A DNA stretch of 64,000 nucleotides from NCBI GenBank assembly GCA_016708785.1, contig JADJFC010000004.1, forward strand, positions 124,001 to 188,000, in the 5' to 3' direction. Each line of letters starts with the position of its first letter. Positions within the stretch are counted from its first letter, which is position 1. Under the pieces are notes generated by a model. It had not been told where the DNA came from. It saw only the letters and a program-made list of their open reading frames with translations, and searched no databases. A program made the translations under genes and the position numbers. Positions 37,239 to 47,439 of this stretch are shown one piece after another. The stretch comes from Bacteroidota bacterium (lineage in GTDB: Bacteria; Bacteroidota; Bacteroidia; AKYH767-A; 2013-40CM-41-45).

Positions 37239-38263
37239 TATTTATTTACCAAAGGCGCAACTTTACTCCCAATCAACTCAATCGACTTCATCAACTTCTC
37301 ATGCGACAACTTAGCATTGTCCATTTGAAATGTGAATCTTGAAATTCCGCCCAATGCTTTGCTGTGATGAATAATTTTTTCTGCTATCTCTTGTGGTTCT
37401 CCAACTAATAAAGCGCCACGTGGGCCATTCTGTGCATCGAAGTGGCCGCGAGTAACCGGTGGCCATCCGCGCTCTCTTCCTATTCGCGTAAATGTTTCTG
37501 CATACCCCGGATAGTAATCATCCAACGCTTTCTCTCTTGATTCTGCAACATATCCTAATGAATGCAATCCGACTTTCAATTTTTCTGGAGCATGTCCTGC
37601 TTTAATGCCTGCTTCTCTGTATAGATCAACGAGTGGACGAAAGCGATGTGTTTCTCCACCAATGATTGCAACCATTAACGGCAAGCCAAGTGTTCCTGCT
37701 CTTACAAAAGACTGTGGTGTACCACCAACGCCTAGCCAGATCGGAAATGGATCTTTCAATGGACGCGGATAGATCGGTTGATTTTTAAGTGCCGGTCGAA
37801 ATTTCCCTGACCATGTTACAAATTCATTGTCGCGAATGTTCAATAGCAAGTCTAACTTCTCAGAAAACAATTCATCATAATCGTGAATGTTAAAACCGAA
37901 TAGGGGAAAGGCCTCTGTAAAAGAACCACGACCAACAACCATTTCAGCCCGACCTTTCGAAATAAGATCCAGCGTAGCAAAATTCTGAAATACTCTCACC
38001 GGGTCCGCAGCACTCAAAACTGTTACAGCACTTGTAAGAATAATTTTCTTTGTCCTTGCCGCAGCCGCAGCAAGTATCATCGTCGGTGCCGAATCAAGAA
38101 ATTCTTTCCTATGATGTTCCCCAATCCCAAAAAGATCCAGCCCAACTTTATCAGCCAGCTCAATTCTTTCAAGCAACTGTTCCAAAGCCAACATACTTTT
38201 AGAACCTGTATCCTTATCATTCCCCACACTAGCCGCCGCAAAACTATCTATCCCTATTTCCAT
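37238..38263 (-). CDS. LLM-class flavin-dependent oxidoreductase
   Basis: A 341-residue TIM-barrel, luciferase-like protein using FMNH2 or F420-type flavin. Seen are FGIGEHHRKEFLDSAP, TSAVTVLSAADPVRV, GRAEMVVGRGSF, and WLGVGGTPQSFVRAG. The group includes probable monooxygenases of unknown substrate. Upstream (38264-38289) is a polypurine run on the coding strand next to the ATG. It is not linked to neighbours. Confidence 0.88.
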   Translation of the reverse strand: MEIGIDSFAAASVGNDKDTGSKSMLALEQLLERIELADKVGLDLFGIGEHHRKEFLDSAPTMILAAAAARTKKIILTSAVTVLSAADPVRVFQNFATLDLISKGRAEMVVGRGSFTEAFPLFGFNIHDYDELFSEKLDLLLNIRDNEFVTWSGKFRPALKNQPIYPRPLKDPFPIWLGVGGTPQSFVRAGTLGLPLMVAIIGGETHRFRPLVDLYREAGIKAGHAPEKLKVGLHSLGYVAESREKALDDYYPGYAETFTRIGRERGWPPVTRGHFDAQNGPRGALLVGEPQEIAEKIIHHSKALGGISRFTFQMDNAKLSHEKLMKSIELIGSKVAPLVNK

Positions 38264-38290
38264 TTTTTTCTTTTTTCTTTTTCTTTTTAA
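38264..38290. repeat. Low-complexity T/C tract upstream of the LLM gene
   Basis: The plus strand reads as runs of 4-6 T separated by single C over 27 bases. On the coding strand this is an A/G tract immediately before the ATG. The rest of the 38264-38534 gap holds AATCCAATA-type repeats and the heptad block; no promoter was recognised. Confidence 0.6.
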
Positions 38291-38490
38291 TTCTTCAATA
38301 CATTAATCATATAATCCCGGTCTTTATCCAATAACCCAATAATCCAATATTACAATAGTCCCGGTTCAGACTGTTTTTTTTCAAATGAAATGTCCGATTA
38401 GTGTTTAATTGTGCTACTAAAACTTGAGATAAGTAATCAAGATACAGTGAAAGTTCAAACTAAGTTGCAAACTACACGCAGCTTCTTTTG

Positions 38491-38531
38491 TGACCTTTGA
38501 CCATTGACCTCTGACTTTTGACCTCTGACCT
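38491..38531. repeat. TGACCTT heptad repeat at the FAH gene end
   Basis: TGACCTTTGACCATTGACC followed by TCTGACTTTTGACCTCTGACC gives six TGAC units with 7-base spacing. The block runs up to the stop of the FAH-family gene. It belongs to the same family as 9851-9900 and 37152-37238. Confidence 0.8.
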
Positions 38532-38534
38532 AAA

Positions 38535-39146
38535 TCAAAGCACCTTCACCTCAAGCAACTTCTCACCCTCCAAATAACATTCAAGCAGATCATTCTCCTT
38601 CACAGCCCCAACACCACTCGGCGTCCCAGTATAGATCAAGTCTCCTTTACGTAACGTTATAAACTGCGAAACATAACTGATCACCTTCGAAAAATTAAAA
38701 AGCATCAGATTACTGTTTCCGGTCTGTACGGTTTTGCCGTTGATGTCTAAATTAAATTGAATATTCTCTTTGTCTTTCAATTTTGCAAAATCTATAAAAT
38801 CACCGCAAGGAGCGGAGTGGTCAAATGCTTTGGCGGGTTCCCAGGGTAAACCTTTTTCTTTTTGCTTTTGTTGGATGTCACGTGCAGTGAAATCGATTCC
38901 TACTGTGATCTGATCGAAATAACGATATGCAAATTCTTCTGCAATCTTTTTACCTTCTTTTGAGATCTTCAACACTAATTCAATTTCGTGGTGAATATCT
39001 TTTGAAAAGTCAGGCAAATAAAATGCTCTGTCGCGAGGAAGAACTGCTGTATCCGGTTTTAGAAAAAAAACGGGCTCGCCGGGAACGGCATTGTTCAGTT
39101 CTTTTGCATGTTCAACATAATTTCTTCCGATACAAATAATTTTCAT
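38535..39146 (-). CDS. Fumarylacetoacetate hydrolase family protein
   Basis: A 203-residue metal-dependent C-C bond hydrolase or isomerase of the FAH fold. Seen are CIGRNYVEHAKELNN, EPVFFLKPDTAV, HHEIELVLKI (metal-binding Glu pair) and GDLIYTGTPSGVG. The small size fits acylpyruvate hydrolase or oxaloacetate tautomerase relatives. It starts three bases after the exonuclease stop and is the last gene of the minus-strand run. Confidence 0.9.
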   Translation of the reverse strand: MKIICIGRNYVEHAKELNNAVPGEPVFFLKPDTAVLPRDRAFYLPDFSKDIHHEIELVLKISKEGKKIAEEFAYRYFDQITVGIDFTARDIQQKQKEKGLPWEPAKAFDHSAPCGDFIDFAKLKDKENIQFNLDINGKTVQTGNSNLMLFNFSKVISYVSQFITLRKGDLIYTGTPSGVGAVKENDLLECYLEGEKLLEVKVL

Positions 39147-39149
39147 GCT

Positions 39150-39915
39150 TTATTTGTTGAACATTTTTAATCGCAAGGCTGTAATTACATTCTTTGTATT
39201 CGTAGGGAAATCGCCTTTCATCATCCAGTCGTAATACGATGTGTCTGTTTTAAAGATCTCCACTACCGGACGACCTTTGTATTTACCAAAGTTGAAGACT
39301 TCTTCATTTTTATCGTTGAATACAATTCTACCTGCTAAATCAACATTTTTTGTAATCGCACTGAAGGTTGCAAGAAAGTCGACATCATTCTTCAATGAGT
39401 CATATTTGTCAAGCTGCGAAAGCATGACTTCATATGTAGCCAACGTATCTGCTTCTGCAGAATGTGCATTTGTCAGATCTTTATTACAATAGAATTTATA
39501 TGCTGCAGCAAGAGTACGTTGCTCCATTTTGTGAAAGATATTCTGAACGTCTATCAATTTTCTTGTCAGGATATCAAAATCAATATTGCAACGAGTAAAT
39601 TCTTCGATCAACAATGGAATGTCAAACTTGTTAGAATTATACCCCCAGATCACTTCCACCTAAAAACGTATTCAGTTCTGCTGAAAGATCTTTGAAAGTA
39701 GGAGCGTCTTTTACGTCTTTGTCGTAAATGCCATGGATCTTCGAAGTCTCTTCTGGAATTGGTATCGTCGGATTAACCTTATATGTTCTTGAGTCTTTTG
39801 AACCATTCGGAAATATTTTAAGCAAACCAATCTCAACAATTCTATCAGCCCCAACATTTGTTCCTGTCGTTTCCAGATCAAGAAAAACGATCGGGCGTTT
39901 TAAATTTAATTCCAT
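39150..39915 (-). CDS. DnaQ-like 3'-5' exonuclease with ExoX-type C-terminal domain (frame broken once)
   Basis: A DEDD-family exonuclease: VFLDLETTGTNVGADRIVEIG (ExoI with Asp and Glu), then a middle Asp in GYNSNKFDIPLLIEEF, and NAHSAEADTLATYEV (ExoIII region with His and Asp). The last 50 residues (FNFGKYKGRPVVEIF, YYDWMMKGDFP) match the small domain found at the end of ExoX-like proteins. The frame breaks in the G5 run at about 39644-39648: one G less gives GGSDLGYNSNKF. About 254 residues restored. It is probably a DNA-repair nuclease rather than the polymerase III epsilon subunit. Confidence 0.85.
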
Positions 39916-39921
39916 CAGATT

Positions 39922-41519
39922 TTATTTAGTTGTTTTAACTGTCACATTGTGCACGATCTCCTTCGGTGGATTTTCAGCTTCAATGGTCAGCTCTTCATTA
40001 TATGCTTCAAAGTTATAACCTTCAACATGTAAAGTATACTTTCCGGGTACAACCGGCAATACAAAATCAGTGAAAGCAGAGGTAGGAGCGAACAAAGTAA
40101 TTTTACCGGTTTCTTTATTCTCAACTGTCACTTTTGTGATCTCCGTTTTTCCACCTGTACTTGAACTTACTACTCCTGAAATAAATGCTGTAAATGGATG
40201 ATTTGTGTCGTCAGCAAATTCAACTTTATAAATGTCTTTATCGCCAAATCCGCCCGGGCGAACAGTTGAAATATACGCTGTCTTGCCATCGCCTGTGAAC
40301 GAAATAAAATTATTGTCATCAACATCGTTCAATGGATAACCAATGTTCTTTGGTTCGCTCCATGATGACGAACTTTCATTCCATTCTGAACGGAAGATGT
40401 CAAATCCTCCCATGCTGTTCCAGCCTTGCGATGCAAAGTACAATGACTTACCATCTAACGACAAATTAGGCGAGTCTTCTGCATATTTTGTATTGATCGT
40501 ATTTCCTAAACTCGTAGCAGTTGACCATTCACCATTCGTTCCTTTTTTCATCATGTAAAGATCGCTTTCACCTAAACCACCTTTTACGTCTGAAGAAAAT
40601 ATCATTGTTGTACCATCAAGTGAAAGTGTAACCCCACCTTCAAAAGATTTTGAATTCAGATTAGTAGGCATCATTGCCGGACGTTGCCACATTTTTCCTT
40701 TTAACATTGATGCACCAACGTCTCCATAGAATTCCGCATTATCGAAATAGATAAAAACAAGATCTCCCGTTGCAGAATAACCTACGGTCTCTTCATCCCA
40801 TTCTGTATTTACCATTCCGCCTGCCCCTTTTGCTTTGGTCCAGATCGTGTCTCTCCAGATTGAAGAGTAAATATCGGCAGTATAAATACCAAGGTCAGCG
40901 ATGAACCCGCCAACATTTCCTTTTCGACGCGATGTAAATATCAATTGCTTTCCATCCGCTGAAATAAATGGATTGTATTCTTCAAAAGGAGTATTGATGG
41001 TCTTTCAAGATTTGTAAATGTGACATTGACAGGAGATGCAATAAGCGATTTTCCATTTCCGCACATTTCGATCAAGCGATCCGGAGATGTCATTTCTTTG
41101 GAAAGTTTTTGCTTTGAATCCCTGAAATCTGTAAATGCTTTTATCGCTTCATCAAACTTTTCATTGTACATATAGGCAAGTCCAAGTTGATACGACCATT
41201 CTTTTTTTGCTGCCGGTGACTTGCACGCTTTTTCGAGATAGGGCAGTGCTGCTTTTTTATCACTGGATGTTTCCAGATAACAATATCCTAACTTGTAATT
41301 ATAATCCACATTGTCAGGAGCGCTTTTTACAAGGTCCTTATATGATAGAAGTGCTCCGGCATAATCACCGGTTGTAAACATTGTGGCTGCATCTTTCTTG
41401 ACTAGCTTGGCTTCGTCAGTAGTAAGAACATGCGTTTTTGCTTTTTGACAATTTCCTTCAAAAGAAATTAAAGCAAAACCGAAAATTACCAGCAGAGATC
41501 TGATACCGGTTGAATTCAT
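39922..41519 (-). CDS. TPR/PD40 exported protein without OmpA domain (frame broken once)
   Basis: About 531 residues after repair. Order: signal peptide (MNSTGIRSLLVIFGFALISF), TPR-like helices (about 40-150), PD40 propeller repeats (TSRRKGNVGGF, SLDGTTMIFSSDVKGGLGESDLYM, DGKSLYFASQGWNSMGGFDIF), and a C-terminal carboxypeptidase-regulatory-like beta-domain (GKYTLHVEGYNFEAYNE). It resembles the first three parts of the protein at 13783-15702 but lacks its OmpA domain. The frame breaks near 41000 (NLER to INTPFEEYNPFIS). It is co-oriented with the exonuclease gene, six bases away. A surface scaffold role is inferred. Confidence 0.75.
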
Positions 41520-41549
41520 TGTGGGAGAGACTTGTGTGTTAAACCAATA

Positions 41550-42868
41550 TTAAATAGTACGATCAATATCAAATTGCTCCATATAATCTGCAATTCGACG
41601 AAGGAAACTTCCGCCCAATGAGCCATCAACAACACGGTGATCATAAGAAAGTGAAAGGAACATCATGTGACGAATGCCGATTGAATCTCCTTCAGGAGTT
41701 TCAATTACAGCAGGCTTTTTGCGAATCGCCCCAACTGCTAAAATTGCAACTTGTGGCTGATTGATAATTGGAGTACCCATTACATTGCCAAATGACCCAA
41801 CGTTGGTGATCGTAAAAGTTCCGTCCTGAATTTCATCAGGTTTTAATTTGTTAGTTCTTGCACGGTTAGCAAGATCGTTCACGCTTTTTGTAAGACCGAT
41901 CAGATTTAAATGATCTGCATTCTTGATAACAGGAACAATCAAGTTTCCAGTTGGCAATGCTGCAGCCATTCCTATGTTTATGTATTTTTTTACAATGAGC
42001 TTCGTTCCATCTACAGAAATGTTCACCATCGGAAAATCTTTGATCGCTTTTACTACCGCTTCAATAAAGAGTGGAGTAAAGGTGATCTTTTCGTTCTCGC
42101 GTTTCTCAAATGTCTTCTTTACTTTATCGCGCCATTTCACCATATTCGTTACATCTGCTTCTACGTATGAAGTAACGTGTGGCGAAGTTTGTTTCGACAT
42201 CACCATGTGATCTGCGATCAGCTTACGCATACGATCCATCTCAATGATCTCTACATTTCCTGAAACGGAAACTGCAGGCGACGAATACGCCGGTTTGTCC
42301 TTTGCAGGAGCAGAAGGTTGTGCTGCTGGAGCTGCAGGTGCAGGTTGACTTCCACGACTTGTTATGTGTTGCAGCAGATCTTGCTTTGTCAATCGGTTAT
42401 TTGCTCCGCTGCCTTTGATGTTTTCCAATTCATTCATCGGAACACCTTCTTGCTTTGCTATATTTCTAACAAGCGGAGAATAAAATCTTCCACTCGCTGA
42501 ATTTTTATCAATTGTAACTTCTGCTTGTACTCCGGCTTCGGACTTCCGTTTGATGATGGAGCCGCAGTTTCTGATTTTGCTACTTGAGGAACTACAGCAG
42601 GTGCTGCAACCGGAGCTGCAGAAACTTTCTCACCTGACTCAGCGATCTCAGCAATGATCTCACCGACCTTTACAACTTGCCCTTCTTCGAATAAACGCTT
42701 TGACATAATACCGGCACAAGGAGACGGGACCTCTGAATCAACTTTGTCAGTTGCAATTTCTAAGATCGGCTCGTCTGCTTCAATCGGATCACCTTCTTTT
42801 TTTAACCACTTTAAAATTGTCGCCTCAGCAACACTTTCGCCCATTTTAGGCATGATCAGTTGGACCAT
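41550..42868 (-). CDS. Dihydrolipoamide acyltransferase (E2) of a 2-oxoacid dehydrogenase complex (frame broken once)
   Basis: Carries the acyl group from E1 to CoA. The lipoyl domain (residues 1-80) has EIATDKVDSEV with the lipoylated Lys; then an Ala/Pro linker, the E3-binding domain (FYSPLVRNIAKQEGV), a second linker, and the catalytic domain with FTITNVGSFG and LSYDHRVVDGSLGG (His and Asp). The frame breaks at the A5 run near 42510: ORF 1 ends in a false tail, and the shifted frame restores KNSASGRFYSP. Restored length is about 439 residues. The best partner in the window is the E1 fusion at 1121-3094. It lies in a long same-strand run. Confidence 0.92.
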
Positions 42869-42945
42869 GGAATTAGTTCAGTATTTGTTATTGTTAAAAT
42901 CATTTCCGTTGCCGGATTTCACAAATTTAGAAAATATCAGCCTCA

Positions 42946-44923
42946 TCAGACTGCTTTTCTCCCTAAATTTCTCCACCCTTTACGAATGATTTGAAGGTCT
43001 GTATAAACCTTGTAATCTTTTGCATATAAAGAGTTTAGCCTATTTGTCGTAAGTTGTTCCTTAGGGATGTTGTTCAATGCATCGATTGGATTCAAAACTC
43101 CGGGTCTAATTTTAGGCAGCATATTGTCTGTGCCTTGGTTTTTTGAATACCCAACCCATGATATTTTTCCTGCTAAAACTTTGAAAATATTGGCGATAAA
43201 TCCTCCCGGATTTTTTTGCAATAAAAGAATGATCGGTGAGCAACCTAAGAGAACTAAGGCAAGAATCAAATCGATAAATCGTTTGTTCCGCTTATTGACT
43301 ATTTTATTAATGTTGTTAATGTCGATCACATATAATTCACCCGGATCTTCTACTGAATTACTTCCAATTATGAATAAACTTTCCGGTGGTGCGATCTTGA
43401 ATTCAAGTTCATGACGTTTTACCTGCGACATCACATCGATGATCTGTTGAGAGGAAATATCTTTTCCGCAGAAAATTATTTCATCTACTTGAAATACTTC
43501 TGTTATCTCAGCCAGTCGATCAAAATTACCCAGGAAGTATTTTTCATACTCATTTTCAGTATGCGATGTTTGTAATTTGTTTTCCGGCTGGACAAACCCG
43601 ATGAAATTGTGAGATGTATCAGAAAGTTTAAGCAATGTTAACACACGATGACTTTCTTCTTCCAGTCCAACAATAATTAATCGTTTTCTGTGATCACCGG
43701 TAAGATTAAAATCACGACGACGAATAATATTGATCAGAAACGAAAAGCAACAATACTTAGTGTCGACCAAACAGCTCCGAGTAGAATCAATGCTCGTGAG
43801 AAGCGATATGTTTCAGGAACTAAGTCATAGATGACAAGGATCAAAAGTGGTCCTGAGAAAACGCCACGCACGATTCGGCTTAATTTGATTGGTTGATCAT
43901 AGCCGCCACTGAAATATATAGAAGTGACCCAGATCAATCCGTATGCAGGTACTGCAAATTTCATGAACTCATCAGGATATCGGATCATGAAATTCATTCC
44001 CCAATAATTTTTCAAGAGGAAAATTCCGATAATAACTAAACATAGGTCACAGATCGGCAAAAGAAGTTATCAATGAATCGCGAAACGATTGCAGCTCCTG
44101 CTCTTAGATAAATTGCTATCTTGATGAAAAATGAAAATATAGAAGCATTCGATTTTGAAAAATGCTTTTTCGCAAAAATGATCATTGCATTATAAAAAAC
44201 GAAAACATAATTCACGCTGCTGCGCTTCGTACTTTCACCTTTGTAATGAATGATCCTTGTCTCCGGGAAATAATAATTTTTGTAACCGGCTTTGATGATT
44301 CGATAGGAGAGGTCTATGTCTTCACCATACATGAAAAAGTCTTCGTCCAGTAAGCCAATTTTGTCCAGAACGCTCCTGCGAAGCAACATAAAAGCTCCGG
44401 CAAGTATTTCTACAGGATGAGTTTCGTTTTCATTCAGAAATCCTAAATGGTAACGACCAAATGTCTTTGATTTCGGAAATAGTTTTGAAAGTCCGAAGAT
44501 CTTGTAAAAGGCAACATCATAAGTGGGTAGCCCACGTTTTGATTCCGGTAAAAACTTCCCACTTCCATCTATCATTTTAACACCTAATCCGCCGGCATCA
44601 GGATGTTCGTCCATAAAGCGCACAACCTTTTCAAAGGTGTCTTCTTCAACAACTGTATCCGGATTCAAAAGAAGAACATATTCTCCGGTAGACTCTCGGA
44701 TGGCTTGATTGTTTGCCTTGGAAAAACCGCGATTGTCTTTGTTGGCGATTAACTTGATAGATGGAAATTTCTTCGCAACCATTTCCACGCTGCCATCGAC
44801 AGAATTATTATCGACGACCCAGATCTCAGTCTCAACTTTTTGAGCAGCTTTCAGAGAGGAATGCAGGCATTGCTCCAGAAAATACTTTACGTTATAATTA
44901 ACTATGACAACTGATAACTTCAC
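42946..44923 (-). CDS. Glycosyltransferase family 2 fused to a membrane sugar-transferase-like domain (frame broken twice)
   Basis: About 659 residues. The first 290 form a GT-A glycosyltransferase: LSVVIVNYNVKYFLEQC, VDNNSVDGS, LLLNPDTVV (DxD-like), and MYGEDIDLSYRI. After a T4-run shift (near 44056) the frame continues with four membrane segments (LPICDLCLVIIGIFLL...). After a second shift (near 43744) follow a Rossmann-like part (KRLIIVGLEEESHRVL) and a degenerate polyprenyl-phosphate-sugar-transferase-like end (RFIDLILALVLLG, SWVGYSKN, KIRPGVLNPID). Adding one T at each break joins the parts. The family occurs in Bacteroidota near surface-polysaccharide genes; substrate unknown. recR lies 16 bases upstream in the transcript. 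Confidence 0.75.
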
Positions 44924-44939
44924 AAGTGGATTTTGTAGT

Positions 44940-45568
44940 TTATTTCATCAACGAATTTTCGTATGGCACTCTTTGCAAAATTGATCTACCAAGGGTAACT
45001 TCATCTGCAAACTCAAGATCACCGCCAACAGAAATACCTCTGGCAATTGTAGAGAATTTCAATTCTGGCCGATCGATCTGGTTGATCTTTTTGAATATGA
45101 AAAAGGAAGTAGTGTCGCCTTCCATTGTTGCCGGTGGCGCTATGATTATGGCTGTAATCTCACGATTCTTAGTCGGTTCCAATAATGTTGGAATTGCCAG
45201 GTCATTGGGTCCTATACCATCCATTGGAGAAATTATACCTCCCAATATGTGATAATGCCCTTATACTGTTGGGTATTTTCAATAGCAATTACGTCGCGGA
45301 TATCTTCTACAATACATAAAAATTGCCTGTCGCGCTTTGGGTCAGAACAGACTTCACAGACCTCTTTTTCAGAGATATTGTGACAAATTGAGCAGTATTT
45401 AACTTCACTGTGCAATCTTACCAACGCTTCACCTAAACGGGAAGAGTCTTCCTTTGAGGCTTTTAGCAAGTGTAAAACCAATCGTAAAGCTGTTCGTTTC
45501 CCGATTCCGGGCAAACGACTAAATTCCGTAACGGTCTCTTCTAAAATTCTTGACGAAAATGTACTCAA
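44940..45568 (-). CDS. recR: Recombination mediator protein RecR (frame broken once, probable TTG start)
   Basis: Acts with RecO/RecF in loading RecA at gaps. Seen are the helix-hairpin-helix LPGIGKRTALRLVLHLL, the zinc-finger Cys set (YCSICHN...CEVCSDPKR), and the Toprim region (FLCIVEDIRDVIAIE, GGIISPMDGIGPNDL). The frame breaks near 45240; one extra T gives YKGIYHILGGIISP. The frame is open to 45643, but the family starts a few residues before SRILEE, so TTG 45568 is the best start. About 209 residues, a normal size. Confidence 0.92.
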
Positions 45569-45654
45569 TGTGTTGTTGATAATTTTGAAGCGACGACTTG
45601 CCCTTTCGCTCGCTAAATTACTTACTTCAGCCCTTATTGGCAAGTATTTTTGCT

Positions 45655-45822
45655 AGTCAATCGATGCTAATAACTAATCATAAGCCCAGTCCATTAGGCG
45701 CAAACTTTCATCAAATTGCAGTATTAAGAACTCTTTGCTGGAAAGTCCCGACAAAGAAGTTCTCCACGAACTGTCACCTAGTTCATTATTAGTTATTCAT
45801 TATTCGTTATTCGTTACTAATT
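45655..45822. repeat. AT-rich TAATAACTAAT / ATTAGTTATT repeat block with spacer
   Basis: TAATAACTAAT at 45669-45679 and ATTATTAGTTATTCATTATTCG near 45785-45815 are opposing copies of the same unit around a unique 105-base spacer. The right side continues as CGTTATT tandem units up to the symporter ATG. The spacer has no reading frame of note. Confidence 0.7.
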
Positions 45823-47280
45823 ATGTCTCCATTAATCATCCTTCTCTGTGTAATTGCCTACTCTGCAATGCTCTTTTACGTCGTATGGAGATCAAGCAGA
45901 AATGCAGATAATGAATCATATTTCATTGGTAATAAGTCGTCGAAATGGTATTTGGTGGCGTATGGAATGATCGGAGCTTCTTTGTCTGGGGTTACGTTTA
46001 TGTCGGTTCCCGGAATTGTTGGCGCAACGAATTTCTCCTACATGGTATTGGTTTTTGGTTACTTTTTTGGTTACGCCACTATTGCTTTAGTTCTCTTACC
46101 GCTTTACTATAAAATGAACCTGACTTCAATTTATACCTATCTGGAAAACAGATTCGGATTCTGGAGTTACAAGACCGGGGCGTTCTTTTTTATCTTGTCA
46201 AGGACAATTGGCGCAGCCTTCCGACTATACATCGTTGTTAACGTACTTCAGCTTTTTGTATTTGATGCTTGGGGAGTTCCTTTCTGGCTGACTGTTATGT
46301 CATTCATCATTCTCATTTTACTCTATACTTATGAAGGTGGTGTTAAAACAATAGTCTGGACCGATACCCTGCAAACTACATTCATGCTCTTTGCAGTTGT
46401 TATTTCTGTCTTTTATATATCGAATGAATTGAACATGGGATTGTTCGATCTCTTCGGCGCCATTCATGAGAAAGGTTATGATAAAATGATCAATACTGAC
46501 TGGCATTCTAAATCGTATTTCTTAAAACAATTCTTTGGTGGAATGTTCATCAGTATTGCAATGACGGGTTTAGATCAGGAAATGATGCAAAAAAATATAA
46601 GTGTTAGAACTTTAGGCGATTCACAGAAGAATATGTTTTCATTCAGCATCGTTTTGGTGTTTATCAATTTTCTGTTCTTATGTCTGGGTGCATTGTTATT
46701 CTTATATTCTTCAGCAAAGGGAATTGAATTGCCGGTCAAATCAGATGATCTATTTCCAATCATTGCCTTAAATCATCTGGGTGGAGTAGTTGGAATAATT
46801 TTTATCATCGGACTAATTTCTGCGGCGTATCCAAGTGCAGATGGTGCTTTAACTGCCTTGACGTCCTCATTTTGTATTGACTTTCTCAATTTCAAAAAGA
46901 CCAATTGGACAGAGGAAAAGAAAAAAAAGATCCGATACATCGTTCATTTTTCTTTTGCAGCAATCTTACTTTTAGTGATCATCATCTTTAGGATCATCAA
47001 CGATGATGCTGTGATCAGTAAATTGTTTACCGTAGCCAGTTATACTTACGGACCTCTCCTCGGATTGTTTGCTTACGGAATTATAGCTAAGCGAGAATTA
47101 AAAGACAAATTCGTTCCAATTATTTGCCTACTGTCTCCGTTGATCTGCTATATCCTGAATGAAAATTCCGTTGAATGGTTCAATAATTATAAGTTCGGTT
47201 TCGAATTACTGATTGTCAATGGACTTATCACTTTCTTTGGATTGTCGCTAATTTCGAAGCCTAAAATTCTCTCCTCTTGA
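45823..47280 (+). CDS. Sodium:solute symporter family protein
   Basis: A 485-residue membrane transporter of the SSS family with about 13 membrane segments. The start MSPLIILLCVIAYSAMLFYV, the region GASLSGVTFMSVPG (first unwound helix), YEGGVKTIVWTDTLQTTFML (conserved TM5-6) and LISAAYPSADGALTALTS are typical. The substrate (sugar, acid or other) cannot be assigned. It is monocistronic, divergent from recR across an AT-rich repeat block. Confidence 0.92.
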   Translation: MSPLIILLCVIAYSAMLFYVVWRSSRNADNESYFIGNKSSKWYLVAYGMIGASLSGVTFMSVPGIVGATNFSYMVLVFGYFFGYATIALVLLPLYYKMNLTSIYTYLENRFGFWSYKTGAFFFILSRTIGAAFRLYIVVNVLQLFVFDAWGVPFWLTVMSFIILILLYTYEGGVKTIVWTDTLQTTFMLFAVVISVFYISNELNMGLFDLFGAIHEKGYDKMINTDWHSKSYFLKQFFGGMFISIAMTGLDQEMMQKNISVRTLGDSQKNMFSFSIVLVFINFLFLCLGALLFLYSSAKGIELPVKSDDLFPIIALNHLGGVVGIIFIIGLISAAYPSADGALTALTSSFCIDFLNFKKTNWTEEKKKKIRYIVHFSFAAILLLVIIIFRIINDDAVISKLFTVASYTYGPLLGLFAYGIIAKRELKDKFVPIICLLSPLICYILNENSVEWFNNYKFGFELLIVNGLITFFGLSLISKPKILSS

Positions 47281-47439
47281 AATTTAGCACTTATTCTCAA
47301 ATGAAAATTAACTTTATTTGACAATTGTACTTTCAACCCCCAAACTTTGAGCTTTAAACAACTTACCTGTTGAAAACAATGTTCATTCTACGGCACGGTT
47401 TTTATATAGTCGGGGCAATCAAAACCATAGATTTACACA

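Noticed and set aside
42318..42500. Cys-rich plus-strand frame of 60 codons
   Set aside because: Antisense to the Ala/Pro linker of E2; the Cys content is a by-product of Ala codons read on the other strand.
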